DNA of 64,000 bases from Harmothoe impar (taxonomy: Eukaryota > Annelida > Polychaeta > Phyllodocida > Polynoidae), in NCBI GenBank assembly GCA_947462335.1, contig OX381714.1:51505800-51569799 (forward strand), in the 5' to 3' direction. Shown one piece after another: positions 8,008 through 16,600 of the stretch; within the stretch, counting starts at the first letter, position 1, and each line of letters starts with the position of its first letter. Both the position numbers and the translations under genes were made by a program. The notes under the pieces are model-generated. The model made no database searches and was not told where the DNA came from. It saw nothing but the letters and a program-made list of their open reading frames with translations.

Positions 8008-9434
8008 GATTCAAGTATGACGTTGCGAGCGGAGTCTACTTTTAAAAGTGCCTCAAAGCTACCGTATACAATGGCTGTTATTGGTTTTTTTAAAGTAGCC
8101 TGAAACTTTAGTGTTAACCTGGTTTGACCTCTTCTTAAAGGGTTAGAAAACCCAGGGTCTTTGCTTTTTTCTAAATCAAATACGTATATACAATACCCCT
8201 CCTTGAATTCATCGTACATGATATTTGGAGGTTCTTTTTGATGTATTGGGCACGACTCAAACAGCTTTGAGTAAACTGAGACAAAGTTATCGTTTTTATA
8301 GTCAGGTTGCAAAACTTGGGATCCATTACTCTGTCCATCCACTTGAAAATCGATATAATTTACACCACAATTTTTAAAATTGAACGGGTTCTTTTGATTA
8401 TCTCCAGCATCTGCACCAGCGTCTACACAAACCAAAATAAGACGCTTCGGTACAGAATCTTGAAAAATATTATCCATAGTCCAGTTATAACTACCGGCAG
8501 CAATGTTGTAAGTTTTTAACACACTCCTAGTGTAAGGATACAAGGCCATTTCTTTTTTCATAACTTCAGCGTGTTTTGTCAACAATCCAGGATGTATTTT
8601 TGCATACGGTACAACCAATGTGGCATCTTCTATACTAAGTGTGTAAAATTTAGATTCTGGTGGCGGTGTTGTTGGGGTTTTAGGAGGGTCTCCATCAACA
8701 TCAACATCACCGTCTGTATCCAATTCTGTCTCACCATTCTTCATTTTATTGAAAGAAAAATAAGACCCCTTTCTGTTTGGGTATATTAACCTCTCTTTGT
8801 CTGTTGTTGGGTAAAGTTTGATGTTAATTGGGACGCTATTGACTAACATTCTAGACTGTTGACAAATATCGTTAAACATTTTTGTTTTAAATACAGCCTT
8901 TTGCCCACCCGCTGTTTTATCATATCTAGAGCTTAGCCCCGTATTTGCTGAGTCATTTGGGAGAAAGTTATCCATTCCTACCCCCGCTCCATCCTTAAAG
9001 AAACCTCCCAATGCCATCCATGTTAACTGATCATTTTTACCATATTGAATCAGAGCATCAAGCATTGCTTTGTACTGAAAATTAGATCCAATAGAACTTG
9101 TCACTATTTTGTGTTGTAGCGAGAAATCCTGTTGTCTAAAAATGGTACAGGCTGGAAAATTAACCAACCCTACGTTATCTATATCAGAGATAGGTTTTCC
9201 TTTATCATTTAAAATTTGTAATGTTAAAAGTAGGCTGATTTCGTTTAATAGAATGTAGTCAGAAGAAGCGTTTTGTACATCAAATTCTAATGCTGAATTC
9301 CCAGAGCTTAATTGGGAAATGGGTTTATAATCTTTGAAATATATTTCCTGAATTGCTGTTTCTACAGGAGGAGAATTAAACAACGCAAGTCGTTTATCAT
9401 ACCCCTGCTTAGCATTTTGTAAAACATAAGCCAT
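8004..9434 (-). CDS. Major capsid protein (double jelly-roll, hexon-like)
   Basis: A 476-aa protein matching the Polinton/adintovirus major capsid pattern by eye. It has an N-terminal strand region with SDYILLNEISLLLTL, then VNFPACTIFRQQDFSL, YKAMLDALIQYG, a Gly-rich loop with KDG, and FNDICQQSRMLVNSVPINIKL. It should form trimeric pseudo-hexagonal capsomers. An acidic Asp/Gly/Pro insertion near residues 235-262 probably forms a surface loop. The length is usual for Polintons. The ATG at 9434 directly follows the TAA of the upstream basic protein gene, and the 3' end overlaps the protease start. No break is seen. Confidence 0.92.
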   Translation of the reverse strand: MAYVLQNAKQGYDKRLALFNSPPVETAIQEIYFKDYKPISQLSSGNSALEFDVQNASSDYILLNEISLLLTLQILNDKGKPISDIDNVGLVNFPACTIFRQQDFSLQHKIVTSSIGSNFQYKAMLDALIQYGKNDQLTWMALGGFFKDGAGVGMDNFLPNDSANTGLSSRYDKTAGGQKAVFKTKMFNDICQQSRMLVNSVPINIKLYPTTDKERLIYPNRKGSYFSFNKMKNGETELDTDGDVDVDGDPPKTPTTPPPESKFYTLSIEDATLVVPYAKIHPGLLTKHAEVMKKEMALYPYTRSVLKTYNIAAGSYNWTMDNIFQDSVPKRLILVCVDAGADAGDNQKNPFNFKNCGVNYIDFQVDGQSNGSQVLQPDYKNDNFVSVYSKLFESCPIHQKEPPNIMYDEFKEGYCIYVFDLEKSKDPGFSNPLRRGQTRLTLKFQATLKKPITAIVYGSFEALLKVDSARNVILES

Positions 9435-9815
9435 TTAACGTTTTTTTCTTTTCCTTTTTACAACTTTTTTAACCCGTTTGTTGATAGATTTCTTTTTCTT
9501 GGGTTTTTTAACAGTGGATTTCTTTTTCTTTGTACCTGTTTTTTTCTTCTTAATATTGTGTTTCTTTTTTGGAACTGTAGGGGAACTGGTGTGTTTACGT
9601 CTCTTGCTAGGAGGAGACTGAGGTTCGGGGTTGCTTAATTGTCTTTTAAGTTCTAATTTTGCTCTATCAATAGAACTTTGAACCGGGGAAACCATTTCTA
9701 TGTTGCTGCCTTCACCTTTTTGTATAGGATAAAAGTTTTTTCCATATGTTTGTCCCTCTACATTATTCCAAGGTGTATCGTCTATGATATAGGGTATGTA
9801 ACTTGTTTTACTCAT
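9435..9815 (-). CDS. Lys-rich virion core-like protein (pX/pVII-like position)
   Basis: A 126-aa protein. The first ~75 residues are mixed, with a Pro-rich stretch. The last ~55 are overwhelmingly Lys/Arg and end in KRKRKKR, ideal for binding packaged DNA or for nuclear import. The frame is open further upstream only through a TTG codon; the ATG at 9815 lies inside the last codons of the penton-like gene (8-bp overlap). It sits between the penton-like and hexon-like genes, so it is probably a virion component comparable to adenoviral core proteins, inferred from composition and position. There is no sequence match I can name. Confidence 0.8.
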   Translation of the reverse strand: MSKTSYIPYIIDDTPWNNVEGQTYGKNFYPIQKGEGSNIEMVSPVQSSIDRAKLELKRQLSNPEPQSPPSKRRKHTSSPTVPKKKHNIKKKKTGTKKKKSTVKKPKKKKSINKRVKKVVKRKRKKR

Positions 9816-10200
9816 GTTGACGCAAATGAAGAACAATTCTTGAATATGATCTTATTCTTGAACAATCAAATATATTACCAGAGCTATCGATTAGTTTAAA
9901 TCTAATTCTTTTTACACTTTCCCTAGAGACTGGTATGTAATATGGATTAGTAATAGTACCAGAAAAAGTTATGATGTTAAGTACCGGTATAAAATTACCA
10001 TCTACACAACTATTTTCTATGATATCACAATGCAGAGTTAATTCTTCTCTGTTTAGAATAAAACCTATGTTACAATCCACTAAAGCACACTCCCACTTTC
10101 CTGGTAACAATAATAACCTAGGTAACTCGCAAACAAAGTCTGTGCTAGTATTATTACTGTATAATGAAATGGAGTCATCAGATCTAAGAAAAACGTACAT
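9808..10200 (-). CDS. Penton-like minor capsid protein (single jelly-roll)
   Basis: A 130-aa protein with the typical start of Polinton minor capsid proteins: a short strand, residues SISLYSNNTSTDFVCELP, then LPGKWECALVDCNIGF, matching the usual 'L-x-G-x-W-E-V-x-L-V' core. It is expected to occupy the five-fold vertices. It is slightly shorter than many relatives. The ATG at 10200 follows a 116-bp spacer after the integrase stop that holds a TATATA, so it likely heads the capsid transcription unit (penton, core, hexon, protease). Confidence 0.87.
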   Translation of the reverse strand: MYVFLRSDDSISLYSNNTSTDFVCELPRLLLLPGKWECALVDCNIGFILNREELTLHCDIIENSCVDGNFIPVLNIITFSGTITNPYYIPVSRESVKRIRFKLIDSSGNIFDCSRIRSYSRIVLHLRQHE

Positions 10201-10257
10201 AGCTCTTATCCCATGGGTGAGTTATGTAGATGTGAGTGACAGCAAGTTGTGGTGTTG

Positions 10258-10287
10258 TATATATTGCACCCTGCATGTGTTAACACA
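10258..10287 (-). promoter_or_regulatory. Candidate promoter of the capsid cluster
   Basis: The spacer before the penton gene contains an alternating TATATA (10258-10264), and 12 bp further upstream the palindrome TGTGTTAACACA (10276-10287). A near copy of the latter lies at 12452-12463 upstream of the other small-protein/integrase cluster. Confidence 0.4.
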
Positions 10288-10316
10288 TTTTGATGTATCA
10301 GAAGCTTGGTGTTATA

Positions 10317-11483
10317 TCAATGACGACGTTTTTTTCGTTTGTTTTTGTTTTTTTCTAGTGGCTCTGCAAAGGTGCGGTCTTTTAAATCTGTATCAGGAAC
10401 CCATGAATCATATCTTTTGGCCCATCCTACCCAGCTCACAACATGGCCCGGTACTCCGTCTTTTATTTGTTTTTTCCCCACCTTGTTTATTATGTATTCA
10501 ATTTCTTTGTCATCGCTAACTTTTTGAAGCTCATCTTGATAAAATGCACCTTCTATCGGTTCATTGTCCCATGCCTTGACCTGGTACAACGCTATTTGTT
10601 GATTTACATGCACTGAAGTGATTGTGTATACTTCCACAGACCATTTTTCTGTGTAGGCTCTTTCAAATGGGGATTTGTTTGATTGCAACCGAACCCTGTC
10701 ATTAACCTTATACTTAAAAAAATTTTGTACAAAAACTTTGGGTTTTTTCTTAACAGGTTTTGGGTCCTTTACTTTGTATTGATTTTTCCAAAGAACTGCT
10801 CTATCTGCAGTTGTTGCCTGGAAAGGTGTCATTTTTATTGACCTGTGTTTGGCGTTATTATAAGCTTCTGTTACCTTGGGTAATTCATCTAACCATCTAG
10901 GAGTGTGGTTCTTATACATAAACCTAGTTAAACGGCTTTTAACAGAACGGTTGGCGCGCTCTGCGTAGTTTGCTTTTACCTCGTGTCTAGTGGTAAAAAA
11001 ATGAACTTTCATTTTTTTTAAATAAGCCTTAACAATATCATTGTTAAATTCTCCACCCTGGTCAGTTCGAAGTTTAAGTGGTTTGACCTTAGGTAAAATA
11101 GTTTTTAAAGTTTTTAACATTTCCTCTTTACGCAATGTTTTTAAGGGAGCAGTCCAGACAAAGCGTGTAAAGATGTCTATCAAAAGCAAAATATAAGCAT
11201 AATTTTTGTTTTCCTCTTTATAGAAAACCATATTGATCGTGTCCCCGTCCCACATATAATTTTTATATGTTGAGATAACCATAGGGCGCTTAAATTTTCT
11301 CTTTACTTTTCTGTGTATAGTGTATACCTGTTGTTTTTGTAGCCACTCTTCTACATTTTTTCTGCTAATTCCCTCGTTTTTTACTGCTTGGTATAAAGAT
11401 TCCACACCAGAATATGATGCTGGGTTACTTGGGTCAAAATATACATGACCCAAAACTTCATCTAGGTTTAGATTTTCCGCCAT
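10317..11483 (-). CDS. Retroviral-type (rve) integrase with C-terminal chromodomain
   Basis: A 388-aa integrase responsible for inserting the viral DNA into host chromosomes. The catalytic triad is D81 (GDTINMV), D141 (RTDQGGEF) and E175 (NYAERANR), in the order of the RNase-H fold. Residues about 240-320 form an SH3-like C-terminal region. Residues about 327-367 are a chromodomain (EIEYIINKV ... VSWVGWAKRYDSWVP) that could guide integration to methylated histones. No HHCC zinc finger is visible at the N-terminus. The C-terminus is strongly basic. A TTG four codons upstream extends the frame; ATG 11483 is the natural start and overlaps the preceding gene by 16 bp. Confidence 0.97.
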   Translation of the reverse strand: MAENLNLDEVLGHVYFDPSNPASYSGVESLYQAVKNEGISRKNVEEWLQKQQVYTIHRKVKRKFKRPMVISTYKNYMWDGDTINMVFYKEENKNYAYILLLIDIFTRFVWTAPLKTLRKEEMLKTLKTILPKVKPLKLRTDQGGEFNNDIVKAYLKKMKVHFFTTRHEVKANYAERANRSVKSRLTRFMYKNHTPRWLDELPKVTEAYNNAKHRSIKMTPFQATTADRAVLWKNQYKVKDPKPVKKKPKVFVQNFFKYKVNDRVRLQSNKSPFERAYTEKWSVEVYTITSVHVNQQIALYQVKAWDNEPIEGAFYQDELQKVSDDKEIEYIINKVGKKQIKDGVPGHVVSWVGWAKRYDSWVPDTDLKDRTFAEPLEKNKNKRKKRRH

Positions 11484-12049
11484 TTGTTTGTCCAAACAGA
11501 CGGATTCATAAGATCAATGGGTTTATTATGCACTGGTATTCCAGGTGGAGGAGGTGTTGGAGCTTTTTTCTGATCAGTTGTTACCGGTATATCAGATTGT
11601 TTACCTTTTCCCGTGTTTAAAAATTCTTCACCCTTACCAACAAGCTTGGTTTTAGATGGGTGAAATAAGGATTTGGGTGCGTGTTTTAAGTTGTTATAAA
11701 AATGATCTATTCCAATTGGGGAATTAGAAGAATTTCCCAACGCGTGTTCCAACAGATCAGTAACGTGTGAGCCAGAATGCGTTGTATCACCTGTTATTAA
11801 CTCTCCCTTCTCGTTCCAGTTCATATTTTGATTAATGTAATGTAACAATGACTCAGCCTTTCTTTTTTTTACCAAGGGTAGTGCAGCTAGTATAGTATCT
11901 TTCCTCATTTTATCCGTATCACGAGTGATCTTATTTTGATCAGATAAATCTTTTTCAGACAATGTCTGATCCACGTCATGGGAAGCAGCAGGTGTTTTAT
12001 TTTTGTGACCTGTGTATTGATCATACGGTATTAAAACCATTTTTTTCAT
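11468..12049 (-). CDS. Polinton structural-type protein with MVLIPYDQY motif
   Basis: A 193-aa protein starting MKKMVLIPYDQY, an N-terminal motif I recall from many Polinton/adintovirus-encoded proteins. It has a helical middle with LLHYINQNMNWNEKGELI and a Pro-rich C-terminal third (APTPPPPG). It is hydrophilic, with no membrane segment. Position between the small basic protein and the integrase, with 4-bp and 16-bp overlaps, argues for co-expression with virion genes. A minor virion or capsid-cement role is plausible but not shown. Confidence 0.8.
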   Translation of the reverse strand: MKKMVLIPYDQYTGHKNKTPAASHDVDQTLSEKDLSDQNKITRDTDKMRKDTILAALPLVKKRKAESLLHYINQNMNWNEKGELITGDTTHSGSHVTDLLEHALGNSSNSPIGIDHFYNNLKHAPKSLFHPSKTKLVGKGEEFLNTGKGKQSDIPVTTDQKKAPTPPPPGIPVHNKPIDLMNPSVWTNKWRKI

Positions 12050-12360
12050 ATCAATTTTAACAAAGAGGATTCGATTGATTTTAAAACAGAATATAATTTG
12101 TTTTTGTTTTTGCTAATCAACTTTTGACGAGATTTGTTAGATAATTTTTTATGAGAAATCTTTTTTAAAATGGTTTTGTTACGTGTTACTTCTTTTTTTT
12201 CTTTCTTTGATAATGGTAATTGTAATAAATTTAAAGCAATTTCACTTATACACAAGGCCTGTTCAGGAGTGGTATTATTAAGTAGTAAAAGGGCCTGCTT
12301 TTGGGTGGTGTGAAGCAACAGTCTTAAAAAATATGTATTGGATTGTAAAAGTTTGCTCAT
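12046..12360 (-). CDS. Small Lys-rich helical Polinton protein
   Basis: A 104-aa protein. The open frame extends to 12459 but without an ATG; the first ATG is 12360. The first half is Leu-rich and helical (LLLHTTQKQALLLLNN ... ALCISEIALNLL). The second half is Lys/Ser/Asn-rich with KKEKKEVTRNK. This two-part layout is one I associate with an often-seen small Polinton protein of unknown role. Its stop overlaps the next ATG by 4 bp. A DNA-binding or scaffold role is a guess. Confidence 0.75.
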   Translation of the reverse strand: MSKLLQSNTYFLRLLLHTTQKQALLLLNNTTPEQALCISEIALNLLQLPLSKKEKKEVTRNKTILKKISHKKLSNKSRQKLISKNKNKLYSVLKSIESSLLKLI

Positions 12361-12451
12361 ATTCACTAGACTAACACAAGATATCCTTCTTGCTCTATGT
12401 TTCACAAGCAAATGAGCACATTCTATGAACCCTAGATTACATAAAGAGTCA

Positions 12452-12463
12452 GTTAACACATGA
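12452..12463 (-). promoter_or_regulatory. TGTGTTAAC motif upstream of the small-protein/integrase cluster
   Basis: The minus strand reads CATGTGTTAACT about 92 bp before the ATG at 12360. The same CATGTGTTAAC core occurs 76 bp before the penton ATG, so it may be a shared late-promoter element. Confidence 0.3.
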
Positions 12464-12477
12464 AAATAGTTTCACAC

Positions 12478-12483
12478 TTTATT
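12478..12483 (-). terminator. Poly(A) signal of the ATPase-BIR unit
   Basis: AATAAA on the minus strand, 51 bp after the BIR gene stop. Confidence 0.5.
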
Positions 12484-12533
12484 TCTGAACTTATGCTGTA
12501 CTTATAAGTTGGTGTGTATATGAATGTAGTGAA

Positions 12534-12980
12534 TCATTGTCTCTTAGGGCCTCTGCGCCTTTTACGATCCGTGGAGCAGTCAGGGTCATCGTAAGCAGGA
12601 ATCCATATCTCAGGTCTTCTTTCACGTGGCTCCCCCTTCCCACTCACACGACTCTCCAAGACAGCAATTCTCTCCCTCATTTTCTTCTGATCCAAAAGCA
12701 GGGAAAAGATTAAGTTGACATGACCTTGTTCCCTACTGTTTTGCCCCCGAAGTTTGTGCTGTATGAAGTCGCAGCATGGTGATTGCTTTATATGCTCCAC
12801 GTCAGCTTTATGATGTTGCAACCATTCGTTTAACCTAATCCCACAGGAAAAACACTCCACAGTTTCTCCATGAATGAGGAAAAACCCAGATTCCGACATT
12901 TCACAAGGGTCGATAATAAATCCTCTTCTAAAAGAACTTCTCCTAAGATCCACGTCCGAGTATCGAATAGGAGCAGCCAT
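12534..12980 (-). CDS. BIR-domain (IAP-like) protein
   Basis: A 148-aa protein with one baculoviral IAP repeat at about residues 12-75: GFFLIHGETVECFSCGIRLNEW, then EHIKQSPCCDF (shown here in two pieces). The zinc ligands C43, C46, H63 and C70 are all present. There is no RING finger. A short coiled-coil stretch (about 88-112) and a basic tail (DRKRRRGPKRQ) follow. BIR proteins of DNA viruses usually block apoptosis, and single-BIR proteins can also act in cell division. The ATG overlaps the ATPase stop by one base (TAATG), so the two are probably co-expressed. Capture from the host is likely. Confidence 0.9.
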   Translation of the reverse strand: MAAPIRYSDVDLRRSSFRRGFIIDPCEMSESGFFLIHGETVECFSCGIRLNEWLQHHKADVEHIKQSPCCDFIQHKLRGQNSREQGHVNLIFSLLLDQKKMRERIAVLESRVSGKGEPRERRPEIWIPAYDDPDCSTDRKRRRGPKRQ

Positions 12981-13603
12981 TATTTCCCAAGGTATACAAC
13001 GGTGTCTTCCCCCGGAAATATGTGTGATTTAATCCGCAGTTGCTCTTGTGTGTTGTGTGGCGACAGATCTATGACCAAGTAACCGTACTGTTCCCTCATG
13101 CAGTCTTTATATGCCTCCTCTATTAATCTTTCTTGACCTATTTGTCGTCCAAGCAATTTTATCTGTTGTATATCTCGCGGGTTTTTTAAAAGTATAATAT
13201 AGTGACTGTTTAGTGTAATAGTTCTGGAGTGTTTTCCTTGAATGAAAAAGTTTTGTACTAAAAAAATAACCGTAATGTTCCTATGATGTGATCCCTCTGT
13301 GAATAAAGATTGAGCTATAGGTGAGTCCACCACACTAGACATTAGATCATCTAATACAATCAACATATGTTTGTCCTCTGTGTTTTTAGGTATATCAAGT
13401 CCTTGTCTAAATTCAATACCATTCATATCATTAAAAGCAGGCTGCCATACCCCATAACAATACACTATTCTATCAGGTCTGGTTTTAAACATGTTTAAAT
13501 TACATAAAACTTTTTTTAACCATGTTGTCTTTCCTGATCCGGTAGCACCACTAACGATGATAGTTGTAGGCGTATCAAAAACGAAACGTGATACTTGAAG
13601 CAT
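12980..13603 (-). CDS. Genome-packaging ATPase (A32/FtsK-HerA type)
   Basis: A 207-aa P-loop ATPase that would pump the genome into the capsid. Walker A is GATGSGKT (residues 19-26); Walker B is LIVLDD (81-86); a polar sensor residue lies in IFLVQN (Q117). The length and the order of motifs fit Polinton and adintovirus packaging ATPases. The start is ATG 13603, about 40 bp after the polymerase stop. Confidence 0.95.
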   Translation of the reverse strand: MLQVSRFVFDTPTTIIVSGATGSGKTTWLKKVLCNLNMFKTRPDRIVYCYGVWQPAFNDMNGIEFRQGLDIPKNTEDKHMLIVLDDLMSSVVDSPIAQSLFTEGSHHRNITVIFLVQNFFIQGKHSRTITLNSHYIILLKNPRDIQQIKLLGRQIGQERLIEEAYKDCMREQYGYLVIDLSPHNTQEQLRIKSHIFPGEDTVVYLGK

Positions 13604-13617
13604 TTTGTATTATGTGG

Positions 13618-13623
13618 TTTATT
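13618..13623 (-). terminator. Poly(A) signal of the polymerase gene
   Basis: AATAAA on the minus strand, 23 bp after the polymerase stop codon and only 15 bp before the ATPase start. Confidence 0.5.
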
Positions 13624-13645
13624 ATTTAATGCAAGCATATATATA

Positions 13646-16600
13646 TCACATTGCAACAACATCAGTGGGGGCACAAAATGTGCACAAGTTTTCCTCCGCC
13701 TCTTTGTTCCACATCACATCTGCGCGTTTTGATTTGCATGAATCACACATAAGACAGGTGAAAACATTTATTTCTCTTCTGTGTAACTCACGAATTTCCT
13801 CCCATATCTTTCCCAATGCGTTGGATCCTCTATGGCTTAGTGACACTCTAGCTAGTTTAGAAGACATGCCTATTCCCCAATGTTTGTCATACACGCTATA
13901 TAACAACAAATCAGTACCCGTGTCACGCAAGGCTTTACGAACAGATCTATTTGTGCGCATTTTCTCTATTGATATTTCTTTCATAAATTTGTTTCTGTTT
14001 TCAATCCAATCTATGCTCATTTTGATTTTTTTCTCCTGCACAAAAGTTTTTAAATGCGCCTTATTTTCACTACATAAAACAAAATTGTAAGCCTCTCTAG
14101 CTGAACCAAAACAAACCCCAAACATGGACATTCTCGAGGGATAGTCTAGTGATAAAGGATGGATTTTATCCCCAAAACATGTGTTTGGAGGTATGTTCCA
14201 TGGTGAAAGCGTTACATCTAGTGGGCTAGTGTTAATACCATCTGAAGCAACCACCCTCTTTGGGTATAGATATGTCAAACCAGCTCTATCCTGTTCATAA
14301 GTATACATTGTATTGTTTTTTGCCCTAAATCCTTTATTTTTTCCTGACTGAGGAAATTGTGTGTTTAACACTTCCTGGTACATAGAAAGAGGGTTTTGCA
14401 TTGCTTTAGGGTTTATTCCTTTAGAACTGATTTTGTACTCATCTAATACTAAAGTAACTAAAAGATAGGTTTTACTTGAGAGGGAAACCATTTCAGTACC
14501 CAAGGCCTCTAATTTGAATACCCCTGGTGTTCTTTTATCAAATAGTCTGTGCTTTTCACAACACTCTCTAGGGAACCATTGTCTTTCTGACTTGTAACCA
14601 TCATAACAATGGTTAAATAATAGATCATTATATTCTGCTCTTTTGCTTGGTTTTATGACATCTTCTAGTTTTTTTCCAGATATTGAGACATAGGCGCTGT
14701 CCGTGTCCATTTCCAAAAACTCATAGTCACTTCTGTCTACAAATTCATCCAAGAAATCATAATAAAACTCTAGCATTCTTAGCTTGGCATACTGTAAAAT
14801 AAAGTAGCCTAGATAAATTGGTAAATTTAAAAGAATTTTCTTCTTTGCCAGCTCTACTTCGTATAAATCATCATCAAGCTCTGTGATTTTTCTAAAGGTA
14901 GGTTGATTCACCGCGCTACAAGCTTGACGCTTGCTTTTCAAATATTTTACTTGTTGATGTTTTTCTTTGTCCATGATAAGAGAACCGTATGCGCTATTCC
15001 CAATCAACTTCATTGTGTCTGCTATAATGGTCTTTTTAACATCTTGATCACCTAATCTTCTACAGGCTGTCACTTCCTTTTCAAACTCCTCAAAACACTT
15101 ACTACCTTTAAATTCCACCACCTGATATATTTTAGTTATTTCTAAACCATGATTTAAATACCATTTTAATAATGGGGTAGCTATCAGTATTTTTCTAGCC
15201 TTCATTCCGCCAACCAGCAAGCGCCTATCCTTCTGAAATAAATAAAATAATTTATTTACCAAATGCTCACGTGTATATCTTGATGAATTAAAGTATCATT
15301 AGTGTGCAATAATTTAATTTCAATGCCAAATATAATAGACATTAGCCATCCATAGCATACACGAGATAGTACACCAATCATTAATATTGTGACATATATT
15401 TGTACTTACTTTGGATAGATTAAATCGATTGATGTGATCTTGCATATGAGGGCCAATGGAATCAAAGCTGATGTCTGTAGTGCAAAATATAGGAGACATT
15501 TCACTAAAATGATCATACGGAGTTCTATCATTATTTATTTCAGGGCCCCATTTTTCAGGTACTCTAATGTCTACTTCAACTGCCCCGAAAAGCTCGTCAT
15601 TTTTTATACCATCTAAAATCTGTAATGTGGATACTTTACCAGGATGTTTTCTGGTAAAGGGTGGAATTATGCTACAATTTTCTAGCTCAGGCATAGTATA
15701 GCTTAACTTTTTCAGCTCACATTCCCACATTTCAATAACAGTAAAACCTTGGCTTTCTATATATTTTACACGATCTAGGGTCCTAGTTTGTCTTTTTTGT
15801 CTTAATAGTTCATCCATTCGCCCTTTTTGACACTCGCATCCATGGTAGTAGCAACCTTGGAACTGAAAGACAAGTGCAACTATTTATGTTAAATCATATG
15901 ATACATCAGTTACAATGTTTTTTAAATACGCTGTGCTTGACTAATTCAATTATACCATTATCCAATCAAATAATGCTCTTAACCTTGATGATTAGCTTAT
16001 AGTATTACTATACAATATAAACACCACATGATGAGATCAAATACAAAGATAAATGAAGATTACCTCATACACCGTTTTGTTTTCCGTACAGTATCCATCC
16101 ACCAGATATGGTCCAATCCTTTTTTCATGATTTGAATTTAGTTTGTGAATAATTGTAACACCCTCATCTCTCATTACCCATTCTAACCATTTGTACATTG
16201 TAACTTGGGGAGTTTGTCTGTCTGGTAAAAAATCATTTTCCCTTTCTCGTCTTATGTAAGCTCCTGTAGGCAACTTTTGGGAGACACATTTTAAATATAA
16301 TGCGTTTGCATCCCAACCTGCAATGATCTGACATTTTTTTCCTCCGTTTCTAATTTCAGTTTCCCCTGCTTTATGATATCTTTTAAATATAATAGAAGGA
16401 CCCCCCACTATATTCTTTTTAAACGTCCTATACAAGTCTTCATCTTCTGGACCAAATAATTGAAAGTAAGTGTTTGATTCAAGAGAGTGTCTAAACAAAA
16501 GTTGACGTGCAATTCCTGGAACTGAAATGGCTACTTTGAACACGTCTATTTTTAAATCAAAATAAAAAGATTGCAGCTTCTTAACAGCGGAAACAAAAGG

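Noticed and set aside
9816..9836. Extended N-terminus of the Lys-rich protein
   Set aside because: It depends on a TTG start; the ATG at 9815 is natural for a eukaryotic virus.
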